This document shows positions 32,993 through 41,365 of a stretch of 64,000 bases of DNA, piece by piece. The notes under the pieces are model-generated. The model did no database searches, had not been told where the DNA came from, and saw only the letters and a program-made list of their open reading frames with translations. This DNA comes from Halomicrobium urmianum (lineage in GTDB: Archaea; Halobacteriota; Halobacteria; Halobacteriales; Haloarculaceae), in the NCBI RefSeq assembly GCF_020217425.1, contig NZ_CP084090.1, positions 930,001-994,000 of the forward strand, given 5' to 3'. A program made the translations under genes and the position numbers. Position 1 is the stretch's first letter. Each line of letters starts with the position of its first letter.

Positions 32993-35134
32993 GTGAGCGG
33001 ATCGGATCCCGCTACGCTCGGACGGCGCGCGCTCCTGAGCGCTGTCGCCGGCGCGGGCGCCGGGCTGGCCGGCTGTTCGGTCCCCGGCGGCGACGCCGCG
33101 GCCGGCGACGCGACGACCGGCGACCTCGACGACGAGTGGGCGCGGGACCTGGCGGAGCGATTCGCGCCCGTGCTGTACTTCGACGCGGACGAGCGGTGGT
33201 TTCCGACTGATCCCCGCCCCTTCGAGCACGACCGGGACGGGGAGACGGTCGTCGACGGGTTCGCTGCCCTGAACGACTACGCCGCGGCGTTCGACCCCGA
33301 GTCGCCGCCGGAGCCCACGGCGTTCTACAACGCCGTCCGCTACGAGGACTCGCCGCTCGCCGTCGTCCAGTACTGGTTCTACTCCGCGTTCGACCAGTTC
33401 ACGGCCAACTTCCACTGGCACGACTGGGAGGTGCTGCACGTCTTCGTCGACCTCGAGAGCGACGCGCCCCGGCTGTTCGTCGCCAGCTCGCACTCGCGGT
33501 CGGTACCGAACAACGAGTACCTCGACCCGGAGCGGTCGGTCCCGCGGGTCCTCCCGGAACTGGGCTCGCACTCCAGTGCGCTGTCGCTGAACGAGCAGCC
33601 GGACCGCTTCCGGCGACTTCCCGGCGAGGACGTGCTGGCGGACATCACCAACAGCGCCCTCGAGGGCGTCCCCTCCGTCGAGGACTTCCCGGCCGCCTAC
33701 GGGCTCCCCCGAGACGAAGGGGCGCACCTCCCCTACGTCGTGCCCGAGCTCGACGGCGCGCCGCTGTACGAGCACGACCGGCTCCCCGACGTCGACCGCA
33801 GCGACCTGGTCCCCTCGGCGCTGACCGTCCGGTCGTTCGACGCGCTCTCTCGACCGCCGACCGACCTCCCCCGGCGTTCCACGGGGCTGGTCTTCGGCCG
33901 CGCCGACCGCGACGACGGCGCCGACGTCGCCTACGACCTCGTCCCGACGGCCGAACTGGAGCACCTCTCGGCCTTCACCGGGCCGCAGCTGAGCTTCGAG
34001 TTCGCCGTGCCGGAGTTCGTCGAGGACGCGGTCGCCGGCCACATCACGACCGCCGGGGAGCCCTGGAACCAGGCCCGCTACGAGAACCCCGCCGCCGATA
34101 TCACCGACCCGCTCCACCGCCGGGAGCTCGCCGACCGCTACGACGCGATCGCGGACGTCGGCGGCGGCAGCGCCGTCGTCGCGTCGATCAGGCAGGCCGT
34201 CGAGAGCGACGACGCCCCGGACGGCGAGGGGCTGACGACGCAGTCGACGCCCGTCGAGACCGTCGCGCTCCTGGAGAGCGACCCGGAGGCGATCCCGACG
34301 TTCCGCGGCGTGGCCCTCGCGCAGGGCGTCTCCGAGGGCGAGCACCGACTGACGATCAACGGTGCGGGCCTGGCACCCCACAGCGAGTCGGTGACCGTCG
34401 CCGACGGCGCCACCGCGGCCGGCGTCGACGGCGAAGTCCCGCTGGTCGCCCGCGAGGCGGCCATGAAACTGGAGGTCGACGCCGACGGCGCCGAGGCCGA
34501 CCTCGACCGCCTGGCCGTCGAGGACGACTTCGCCGGGCGGCTGTACGACGCGCCGATCGACGGCCCCGACGCGGTGTACGTCCACCGCGGCGGCGCCTAC
34601 ACCGCCGAGGTGCGCGACGCCGACGACGAGGTGGGCGCGTTCCGGGTCACACCCGACGCGTCCGGCCCCGGCGACGGCGGCGACGGCGAGGACGACGACG
34701 CGGGAGAGAGCGACGGCGGCGACCAGCGCGGGGTCGAGCGAGCGGAGACCGTTCGGATCGACCGCCCCGAGACGGGGACGGCCTCGCTGTCCTCGTACGT
34801 CGCGGCCGTCAGCGCAGAGACCCGCGACGAAATCGAGGCGCTGCTGGACGACGCCGACGTCGAGGGCCGCGGGAACGCGGTGCGTGGACTGGTCCGCGCG
34901 CTCGACGCCGTCGGGCAGCGGGCCGACCGGGCCACACAGCGCGCACGGGACGGCGACCGCGCCGGTGCCGAAGCGTCCCTGGAGCGGGCCCGCGAAGGGC
35001 TCGACCGGGTCGCGGAGAACCTGGAGCGGGCCGCCACGGCCCTCCCGGACCCCATTGCGGCTGCGGTCGACCGGCGGTTGCAGCAGGTCGACCGGCGGAC
35101 CGAGCAGGCGACCGCCGCCGAGAAGCTGTCGTAA
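32993..35134 (+). CDS. Tat lipoprotein with Vps62-like domain and helical C-terminus
   Basis: A 713-residue protein starting at GTG. The signal is GRRALLSAVAGAGAGLAGC (Tat lipobox, Cys about 28). Residues about 48-370 resemble the Vps62/DUF946 fold: LAERFAPVLYFDADERWFPTDPRPFE and WFYSAFDQFTANFHWHDWEVLHVFVDLE. The C-terminal third has an acidic linker (GDGGDGEDDDAGESDGG) and then a coiled helical region (620-710). It is exported and membrane anchored; function unknown. No partner is evident. Confidence 0.75.
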   Translation: MSGSDPATLGRRALLSAVAGAGAGLAGCSVPGGDAAAGDATTGDLDDEWARDLAERFAPVLYFDADERWFPTDPRPFEHDRDGETVVDGFAALNDYAAAFDPESPPEPTAFYNAVRYEDSPLAVVQYWFYSAFDQFTANFHWHDWEVLHVFVDLESDAPRLFVASSHSRSVPNNEYLDPERSVPRVLPELGSHSSALSLNEQPDRFRRLPGEDVLADITNSALEGVPSVEDFPAAYGLPRDEGAHLPYVVPELDGAPLYEHDRLPDVDRSDLVPSALTVRSFDALSRPPTDLPRRSTGLVFGRADRDDGADVAYDLVPTAELEHLSAFTGPQLSFEFAVPEFVEDAVAGHITTAGEPWNQARYENPAADITDPLHRRELADRYDAIADVGGGSAVVASIRQAVESDDAPDGEGLTTQSTPVETVALLESDPEAIPTFRGVALAQGVSEGEHRLTINGAGLAPHSESVTVADGATAAGVDGEVPLVAREAAMKLEVDADGAEADLDRLAVEDDFAGRLYDAPIDGPDAVYVHRGGAYTAEVRDADDEVGAFRVTPDASGPGDGGDGEDDDAGESDGGDQRGVERAETVRIDRPETGTASLSSYVAAVSAETRDEIEALLDDADVEGRGNAVRGLVRALDAVGQRADRATQRARDGDRAGAEASLERAREGLDRVAENLERAATALPDPIAAAVDRRLQQVDRRTEQATAAEKLS

Positions 35135-35172
35135 TCGCTCGCTTTTTTCCGCTACCGCGACTCCTCTCGCGC

Positions 35173-35721
35173 ATGACCGACGACTTGGCCTGGGAGACGC
35201 TGGCGGCGCGGACGGCCTACACCTGCGAGGGATTCGACATCGTCAACCAGGACGTCCGGCTGCCCGACGGCACCGAGGCGGCGTTCGACTACCTCGCCGA
35301 GGGCGAGAGCGTCGTAATCTTGCCGCTGACGCCCGACGACGACGTGGTGGTCATCGAGGAGTGGCGGCAAGCCGTCGAGCGGGTCAACCGCGCCCTGCCC
35401 GCCGGGAGCATCGAGGGCGAGGAGGACCCCGAGGCGGCGGCTCACCGCGAGCTCGCCGAGGAGACGGGCTACGAGGCCGACGCGGTCGAGCACCTCACCA
35501 CGATCGAGCCGGCCAACGGGTTCGCCGACGCCGTCTTCCACTACTACGTCGCCCGCGGCTGCGCGCCCACGGCCGAGCAGGACCTCGACGACGACGAGTC
35601 GATCCGGACCGACGAGACGACGCTGGACGAGCTACTGGCCGCCGCCCGCGACGGCGACCTCCGCGACGGCCGGACGATGATCGGGGTGCTGTACTACGAG
35701 CTGTTCGGACGCCGGGAGTAG
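35173..35721 (+). CDS. NUDIX hydrolase (ADP-ribose pyrophosphatase-like)
   Basis: A 182-residue protein with a full Nudix box (G-x5-E-x7-REUxEExGU) at about residues 77-99, ending RELAEETGYEA. The N-terminal part (DYLAEGESVVILPLTPDDDVVVIEEWRQAVERVNRALPAG) is the arrangement of ADP-sugar pyrophosphatases, which hydrolyse ADP-ribose-type compounds with Mg2+. It begins 38 bases after the lipoprotein gene but follows a stretch with TTTTTT that may end that transcript. Confidence 0.88.
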   Translation: MTDDLAWETLAARTAYTCEGFDIVNQDVRLPDGTEAAFDYLAEGESVVILPLTPDDDVVVIEEWRQAVERVNRALPAGSIEGEEDPEAAAHRELAEETGYEADAVEHLTTIEPANGFADAVFHYYVARGCAPTAEQDLDDDESIRTDETTLDELLAAARDGDLRDGRTMIGVLYYELFGRRE

Positions 35722-35857
35722 CGGGAACCGGCCGCCAGTCCGCCGGAAAGCACTTGCCGTGCGGCCCGGGTGCGCTTCGGAGCTGCCTGACCGGCACGGA
35801 GCGGAACGGGAGACCTCGGTCCGCTGACCCGAAACCAGCTTAACGGATCGCTTCGTC

Positions 35858-36658
35858 GTGAGGGGCGTGACCTACGATCTGTTCGACACGGAGTCCGGTA
35901 ACGCCGTCGTCGTGGCGCTGGACCACGGCCTCGGGATGGGCGCGGTCGAGGGGTTCGAGGACCCCGACGAGACGCTCGACGCGGTGCTCGCGGGCGAGCC
36001 CGACGGGGTGCTCGTGGGACCCCACTTCGCGCGCCACTACGAGGAGCGCCTGAGCGACGTGGACGTGCTGGTGACGGGCGACGTCGTGTCCTTCTCGACG
36101 CGGCCGGGCCACGACGAGGGGATGGACGTCTGGACCCAGTCGTTCGATGTCGACGAACTGCTGGCGGTGGACCCGGTCGGCGTGAAGGTCGTGCTCGTGT
36201 TCGGCCGGGAGGACGAGCGCCTGTTCGAGCGCAACCTCGAGGCGGTCGCCCGGCTGTCACGCGAACTGCGCGGCACGGGCGTCCCGCTGATCGTCGAGCC
36301 CGTCCAGTGGGGCAGTCGGGTCCCGGACGAGCTGGCGACCGACCACGACTACGCCGCGAACGCGTGCCGGATCGCCTGGGAGTCCGGCGCCGACGTGCTG
36401 AAAGCGCCCTACACGGGCGAGCCGGACGCGTTCGCCGACCTCGTCGACAATTCGCCGGTGCCGGTGACCGTCCTCGGCGGCCCGGCCTCGGGATCGACGC
36501 GGGCGATGCTCGAGGACGTGAGCGAGGCCGTCGCCGCCGGCGCCCGCGGACCGATCATCGGCCGCTCCGTCTGGCAGTCCGACGACCCCGCTGCGACGAC
36601 CGCCGCGCTCCGGGAGGTCGTCCACGAGGGCGCCAACGTCGACGCGGCCTGGGACTGA
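35858..36658 (+). CDS. Class I fructose-bisphosphate aldolase-like (DhnA family) protein
   Basis: A 266-residue TIM-barrel protein of the DhnA/archaeal class I aldolase family. VVVALDHGLGMGAVEGF begins the barrel, the Schiff-base Lys182 is in VLKAPYTGEP and the phosphate-binding end is VLGGPASGSTRAML. It may act in glycolysis or in the related 2-amino-3,7-dideoxy-heptulosonate route; the closest archaeal sub-family cannot be decided by eye. The start is GTG 35858; a second GTG at 35867 (VTYDLF) is 20-odd bases after a TTAACG element and is equally plausible. Confidence 0.85.
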   Translation: MRGVTYDLFDTESGNAVVVALDHGLGMGAVEGFEDPDETLDAVLAGEPDGVLVGPHFARHYEERLSDVDVLVTGDVVSFSTRPGHDEGMDVWTQSFDVDELLAVDPVGVKVVLVFGREDERLFERNLEAVARLSRELRGTGVPLIVEPVQWGSRVPDELATDHDYAANACRIAWESGADVLKAPYTGEPDAFADLVDNSPVPVTVLGGPASGSTRAMLEDVSEAVAAGARGPIIGRSVWQSDDPAATTAALREVVHEGANVDAAWD

Positions 36659-36826
36659 CGGCGCTTTCGTCCCGGCGGAAATCCCTGGTTATAACGAAAA
36701 ATGATAAGGTAATCGGCGTGGGAGCATCTCACGTGGAGGGCTGCCGCTCACCGTGGGCCTCGGCGAACTGGCCGCCCTCCGCCCGCCGTTTTCCGGTGCG
36801 ACGCGACCCGGGGAGCGACAGCGCCG

Positions 36827-37396
36827 TCAGTCGCCGGACTCCGGCTCCTCGGCGGCGCGGCCGTCCACGCCGAGGACCGACTCGACGAGGTCGAGGCCGG
36901 GGCGACCGTCCCGCAGCCACAGGGCGGCCGCGAGGGCGACCAGCACCAGCTCGAGCGCGAAGTGCCAGTTGAACTCCAGCAGCACGACGTGGGCGAGGAA
37001 GCTCTTTTCGACCTCGGAGACGGGCGCCGGCAGGACCGGCCACGCGAGGTAGGAGAGGTCGGCGTACTGGCCGGTGACGGTAGCGTAGAGCCCGTCCGCA
37101 AAGGTGTGCGAGACGGCGCCGACGCCGAAGGCGACGCCGAGTTCGGGCCGCCCGTACCGGCGAGCGAGCCCGACGGCGACGGCGCTGACTGCGAGGAGGG
37201 CGAACAGCGAGTGCGCGAGCGATCGGCCCGCGGGGAGGAGGCCGAACGTCCAGCCCAGCGGTTTGTCGATCAGGTCCGGGAACTGCGTGCCCAGCGCGAG
37301 CGCGACGACCGACGCAGACGACGGAACGCGCCCGCTAGACCGGGCCAGCAGCGAGTACAGCAGGTACCCGACGGCGGCGTGTCCCCACGGCCACAT
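36827..37396 (-). CDS. Membrane-bound metal-dependent hydrolase (DUF457/YdjM-like)
   Basis: A 189-residue membrane protein with about four hydrophobic helices. The family features are MWPWGHAAVGYLLYSLLARS at the N-terminus, TQFPDLIDKPLGWTFGLLPAGRSLAHSLF (His/Asp metal-site residues) and VSHTFADGLYATV. The start at 37396 is chosen because MWPWGH is the usual opening; an upstream in-frame Met at 37417 also exists. Substrate unknown. Confidence 0.85.
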   Translation of the reverse strand: MWPWGHAAVGYLLYSLLARSSGRVPSSASVVALALGTQFPDLIDKPLGWTFGLLPAGRSLAHSLFALLAVSAVAVGLARRYGRPELGVAFGVGAVSHTFADGLYATVTGQYADLSYLAWPVLPAPVSEVEKSFLAHVVLLEFNWHFALELVLVALAAALWLRDGRPGLDLVESVLGVDGRAAEEPESGD

Positions 37397-37467
37397 ACCC
37401 GTTGCGGGGCGGGGCACGGCCTTGACCCTTTCGCGTCGGTGATACTACCTCGACGGTCGGCTCGGCG

Positions 37468-38088
37468 TCACTCGGCGAGGTGCAGCCCGTCGACGGCCGG
37501 GAGTTCGGGGTGGCCGCGGTAGACGGCGGTTCCCTCGTCCGGGTCGTAGTCGATCAGGCCGGCGTCGTCGAGCTTCGGGAGGTGGACGTGGTGGAGCTGC
37601 AGGGCCAGGTCGTCCTGGTCGCGCGCGGCGAGCACCTCGGCGAGGCGGTCGCGGGAGAGCTCCTCCTCGGACGCCAGGACGACGAGGGCGTCGCGGCGGC
37701 GCTGGTCCGCGAGGCCGGCGACGACGTCGTCCCAGCCGTCGACGTCCGTCTCGACGATGCTGCGGAACTGCGGATCCGACAGCAGCGGGTGATCGGTGGC
37801 CGCGACGGTGCCGTCGTCCGCGTCCCAGTCGACCAGCCCGGCGTCGTCGAGCTTCGGGAGGTGGACGTGGCGCAGGCTCGTGCGGACGGTCGTGATGGCA
37901 TCGTCGTCGACGGACTGGGGCGTCGTGTCCCGCTCGGCGGCGGCCAGGCGGCGCGCCAGCGCCCGCTCGCTGGTGACGCCGACCTCGTCGAGGAGGACGG
38001 TGAGCGCTCCACGGCGGCGACCGTCGGTAAGGCAGTCGAAATATCCGGTATCGAACTCTTTCTCGCGGCTGGGTCGGAGTGTGCTCAT
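37468..38088 (-). CDS. Transcription regulator with two tandem winged-helix domains
   Basis: A 206-residue soluble protein containing the same winged-helix domain twice. Copy 1 (15-100) contains CLTDGRRRGALTVLLDE and LRHVHLPKLDDAGLVDWDADDGTV. Copy 2 (115-195) contains LADQRRRDALVVLASEEE and LHHVHLPKLDDAGLIDYDPDEGTAVY. The domain corresponds to a haloarchaea-specific HTH family (DUF7344-like). The near-identical HVHLPKLDDAGL in both copies shows internal duplication. No ligand domain is present. Confidence 0.85.
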   Translation of the reverse strand: MSTLRPSREKEFDTGYFDCLTDGRRRGALTVLLDEVGVTSERALARRLAAAERDTTPQSVDDDAITTVRTSLRHVHLPKLDDAGLVDWDADDGTVAATDHPLLSDPQFRSIVETDVDGWDDVVAGLADQRRRDALVVLASEEELSRDRLAEVLAARDQDDLALQLHHVHLPKLDDAGLIDYDPDEGTAVYRGHPELPAVDGLHLAE

Positions 38089-38432
38089 CTAATTCTTCCT
38101 TAGATACCCCGGGGGAAGTGCCCATCTCCAAAAATGTTAGATCGGCTCTGAAACGTAGACAAACTGTCCGAGCCTGGTAAACAGGTGGCCACCACGACGC
38201 AACTATTCGCCGGGGGCCGCGCCGACCGGGCGCCCGTGATCACCCGGGCTAACGCGGTCCGCGGCGCGCGTAACGTTCTGCTACGCGGGGCGTGCGGCGG
38301 CGACGAGCCGATCGAGCGACGCCGCGCGCGCCCGGGGCACGACGCGGTCGCCGCGGGGGAGCGCGTCGCCGTGAGGGCCGTAGTGTCGGATTTCACGGGC
38401 GCTATAGTCGGCCTACGGACCGTATCCGAGGG
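38089..38432. other. Intergenic region, no gene seen
   Basis: It separates the double winged-helix gene from the tail of the response-regulator gene. It is GC-rich with AT-richer patches near 38,090-38,160, where the winged-helix promoter should lie on the minus strand. No frame resembles a protein. Confidence 0.4.
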
Positions 38433-40103
38433 TTAGACCGGGTTCGGTTCGTCGTCCTCGCTGTCCTCGAAGACGGCGTCGAAGAACTTCTGTTCGGCCG
38501 CCCGGAGGTGCTGGGTGAACGTCGGCGCCGTGACCCCGAGGCGGTCGGCGACCTCCTGACCGGTGGACTTGCGCGGCCAGTCGAACAGGCCGGCGAAGTA
38601 GGCGGCCTCCAGAGCGGTGCGCTGCTTCTCGGTGAGCCGCTCCTCGAGGACGGCGTTGGACCCGACCACGTCGCGGTCGGGCTGTTCGACGGTCTGCTGG
38701 GCGGTGTTCGTCGCCGCGGGGCAGTGCTCCTCGACGAGCTCGATCAGCTGGCGCTTGTCCCGGCCCGGCGGGAACTGGACGATGAAGCTGAGCTCGCCGT
38801 CGTCGATGGACGCGGTCGTGAGCCGGCCGCCGTGCGTACTGACCGCCTGTACCAGCGACCCGGCGACGTCAGTGAGTATCTCGATCTCGTAGGCCTCCCC
38901 TTCGGGGGTGAGGATCCGGAGGTCGTCGACCATGTCGGCCCGCTCGGCGGCGTCCTGTAGCGCCTCTCTGTCGACGTCCTCGACCCGGCCGTAGGCGATG
39001 AGCGCGTCGTCGCTGCGGATCAGGTTGTCGAACGCGATCGACCCGGTGCCGTCCGCGGTGAGCGAGACCAGTTCCCGGCCCAGCCCCTCGGCCTGGAACG
39101 TCAGTTCGAGGACGGTGTCGCTCACCAGGGCGTCCTTGCGCTCGATGGCGGTGATGGCGTGGCCGATGACGTCGCCGAGCCGCGAGAGGGTCTCCGTCTC
39201 CGGTTCGGTGAACGCGGCGGGCGACTCCGCGTAGATGTTCAACACGCCGTAGCGGATGTCCTCGTAGACGATCGGGACCGCAGCGGACGACCGGTAGCCC
39301 CGCTCGATCGCCTGCTCGCGCCAGGGCTCGTACTCGGGGTCGGCCTGGACGTTCTGCATGACCTGCACCTCGTCGGTCTGGATCGCCCTGGCCGTCGGCC
39401 CCGTGGCGATCCCGCCGTCGAGAGAGATCGTGACGTCCTCGAGGTACCCTGCGTCGACGCCGGCGGCGACGCGGGGCTCGACGCGGTCGCTCGTCCGGTC
39501 GACCTCGCCGATCCAGGCGAAGCGGTAGGCGTCGGACTCGACGAGGCGATCGCAGACGGCCTGCTCTAACTCCTCCCGGGTGGAGGTCGTGATGACTGCG
39601 TGGGCGACGTCCTGCGCGATCCGGTTGAGGCGGTTCAGCGCCTCGAGCTGCTCGCGGCGGCGGGCCCGCTCGCGCTCCTGTCGGTTCCGGACGATGGCGT
39701 GGTACACCGACCGGACCAGCAGGTCGCTGGTGACCTCGTCCTTCACGAGATAGTCCTGCGCGCCGCGCTGGACCGCCTCGACGCCGACCTGCTCGTCGCG
39801 CAGGCCCGTCAGCACGACGGTCGGCATCCACTCTGTCGCCTCGACCACGGACGCCAGCGTCTCGAGACCGGCGCTGTCTGGCAGGTTCAGGTCGAGCAGG
39901 ATCACGTCGATGCCGGTCTCGTCCAGCCGATCCAGGCCGTCCGAGAGTCGGTCCTCGTGGTGGATCCGCGCGCCGTCGGCGGTCGAGGCCCCGACGTCGA
40001 CCCCCTCGAGGAACGCCTCGGCCTCACGGAACATCTCTTCGATCAACCGCGCGTCGCCGGGGTTGTCCTCGATCAGGAGGACGTCGAGTTCCTCACTCGT
40101 CAT
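38433..40103 (-). CDS. Response regulator with REC, GAF and bacterio-opsin-activator output domains
   Basis: A 556-residue protein. REC occupies 1-135 (phospho-acceptor Asp71 in VILLDLNLP, Lys in YLVKDE). A GAF domain follows at about 160-320 (AIQTDEVQVMQNVQADPEYEPWREQAIERGYRSSAAVPI). Then comes a bacterio-opsin-activator-type domain and a C-terminal HTH (LTEKQRTALEAAYFAGLFDWPRKSTGQEVADRLGVTAPTFTQHLRAAEQKFFDAVF). It overlaps the single-domain REC gene by 11 bases, so it is co-transcribed with it. It is likely the transcriptional output of the sensor kinases upstream. Confidence 0.88.
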   Translation of the reverse strand: MTSEELDVLLIEDNPGDARLIEEMFREAEAFLEGVDVGASTADGARIHHEDRLSDGLDRLDETGIDVILLDLNLPDSAGLETLASVVEATEWMPTVVLTGLRDEQVGVEAVQRGAQDYLVKDEVTSDLLVRSVYHAIVRNRQERERARRREQLEALNRLNRIAQDVAHAVITTSTREELEQAVCDRLVESDAYRFAWIGEVDRTSDRVEPRVAAGVDAGYLEDVTISLDGGIATGPTARAIQTDEVQVMQNVQADPEYEPWREQAIERGYRSSAAVPIVYEDIRYGVLNIYAESPAAFTEPETETLSRLGDVIGHAITAIERKDALVSDTVLELTFQAEGLGRELVSLTADGTGSIAFDNLIRSDDALIAYGRVEDVDREALQDAAERADMVDDLRILTPEGEAYEIEILTDVAGSLVQAVSTHGGRLTTASIDDGELSFIVQFPPGRDKRQLIELVEEHCPAATNTAQQTVEQPDRDVVGSNAVLEERLTEKQRTALEAAYFAGLFDWPRKSTGQEVADRLGVTAPTFTQHLRAAEQKFFDAVFEDSEDDEPNPV

Positions 40104-40563
40104 CGCGATCCTCGCAGGGCGGCAGTCGGACGACCGAGAGCCAGAACGCCTGGAACGACTGGACGACGTCGATGAACTCGTCGGGGTCGACCGGCTTCGT
40201 GAGGAAGGCGTTGGCCTGCAGTTCGTAGGACTGGACCACGTCCTCCTCGGCCCGCGAACTCGTCAGGACGATCACGGGGATACAGGCCAGGTCCGGGTCG
40301 TCGTTGATCTCCTCGAGGACCTCCTCGCCGTTCTTCCGGGGGAGGTTCAGGTCCAGCAGGATGATGTCGGGTCGCGGGGCGTCCGCGTGGTCGCCCCGCC
40401 GGTAGAGGAAGTCGAGCGCCTCGACCCCGTCGGTGGCGACGTGCAGGGTGTTGGAGATGCCTCCCTCCTCGAAGGCCTCCTGTGTCAGTCGGACGTCGCC
40501 GGGGTTGTCCTCGACCAGGAGGATGTCGGCCGTGGCCGTATCGTCGTTACGCACGGACATCAC
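40093..40563 (-). CDS. Single-domain response regulator (REC only)
   Basis: A 156-residue REC protein: ILLVEDNPGDVRLTQEAFEEG, the phospho-acceptor Asp71 in IILLDLNLPRKNGEEVL and the conserved Lys in NAFLTKPVDPDEF. It has no output domain. The form is that of Rcp1/CheY-like partners of phytochrome-type or PAS kinases. It overlaps both the downstream REC-GAF-HTH gene and the upstream broken kinase, so the broken kinase was probably its original cognate. Confidence 0.9.
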   Translation of the reverse strand: MMSVRNDDTATADILLVEDNPGDVRLTQEAFEEGGISNTLHVATDGVEALDFLYRRGDHADAPRPDIILLDLNLPRKNGEEVLEEINDDPDLACIPVIVLTSSRAEEDVVQSYELQANAFLTKPVDPDEFIDVVQSFQAFWLSVVRLPPCEDRDDE

Positions 40564-41240
40564 CTGCGGTGGGCAGCGTCAAAGTTATCGTGGTCCCTCC
40601 GCCGAGTTCGGAGCCGATACTGCTCTCGCCGCCGCGGCGCTCGCCCCGCGTCTCGACGCGGGCACGCTCGGGCGGGCCCTCGATCCCCTCGCGCATCCGG
40701 CCGGAGCCGTCGACCGCGAATTCGATGCACTCCCTGCCGCTCTCTTCCAGTTCGTCGGTGTATCGCTGTTCGATGAGGCGTAGATAGCTCGATACCATTC
40801 GTAACGGTTCCTGCAGGTCGTGGGAGCCGGCGTACGCGAACTGCGCCAGTCGCTCGTCGGACCACTCGAGTCGCCGCCAGTGCTCCGTGCGTTCGGTGAC
40901 GTCCTGAATCATTATCATGCCTGCGAATATGTTCCCCTCGTCGTCCTCGACCGGGAGCACGTACGCGAGCGGCGGCCGTGAAGGTAGACGTCGGAGCGAT
41001 GCTCCCTGCCGTCGAGGGCCGCACGAAACGTCTCGGCCGTCGTCTCCGCGAGGGTCCCGGTGCGGCCGCGGGGCCGCGACGCCGTCGACGTCCCCCGCCG
41101 AGCGCCCGGTTCCGAAGCGATCTGTCACCGGCGGAGCGCCGACCGGCGTCCGCTCGCGAGGACGAACCCGTCCTCTGTCCGGAAGACGCCGAGTGGGGTA
41201 AGCGTTCTGAATGGTGTTGGTGAGTGACGAGTCCGCCCGG
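40547..41240 (-). pseudogene. PAS histidine kinase pseudogene with most of the ATPase domain deleted
   Basis: Pieces of a kinase are readable in different frames: FRTLTPLGVFRTEDGFVLASG and TLAETTAETFRAALDGREHR (PAS), then LAYVLPVEDDEGNIFAGMIMIQDVTER and the dimerisation/phospho-acceptor segment LAQFAYAGSHDLQEPLRMVS. After about GRMREGIE the frame jumps directly to SELGGGTTITLTLP, the last strand of an HATPase_c domain. The N, G1 and G2 boxes are missing. Frameshifts plus the internal deletion mean it cannot phosphorylate. It precedes the REC gene and overlaps it. Confidence 0.8.
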
Positions 41241-41365
41241 CGCTCGCCGCACCCGAGAGCGACAGTCGACACGAACGTCGCGTCGCTCGCCCACCGAACG
41301 GCCCGCTTCACTCGCCGTTCGAGCCCGCGCTCGCTGACGCTCCCGAGGACGCCGGAAGACTCGCC

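Noticed and set aside
32804-34585. 593-codon minus-strand frame
   Set aside because: It is the complement of the Vps62-like lipoprotein gene and shows no domain; the plus strand has signal peptide and motifs.
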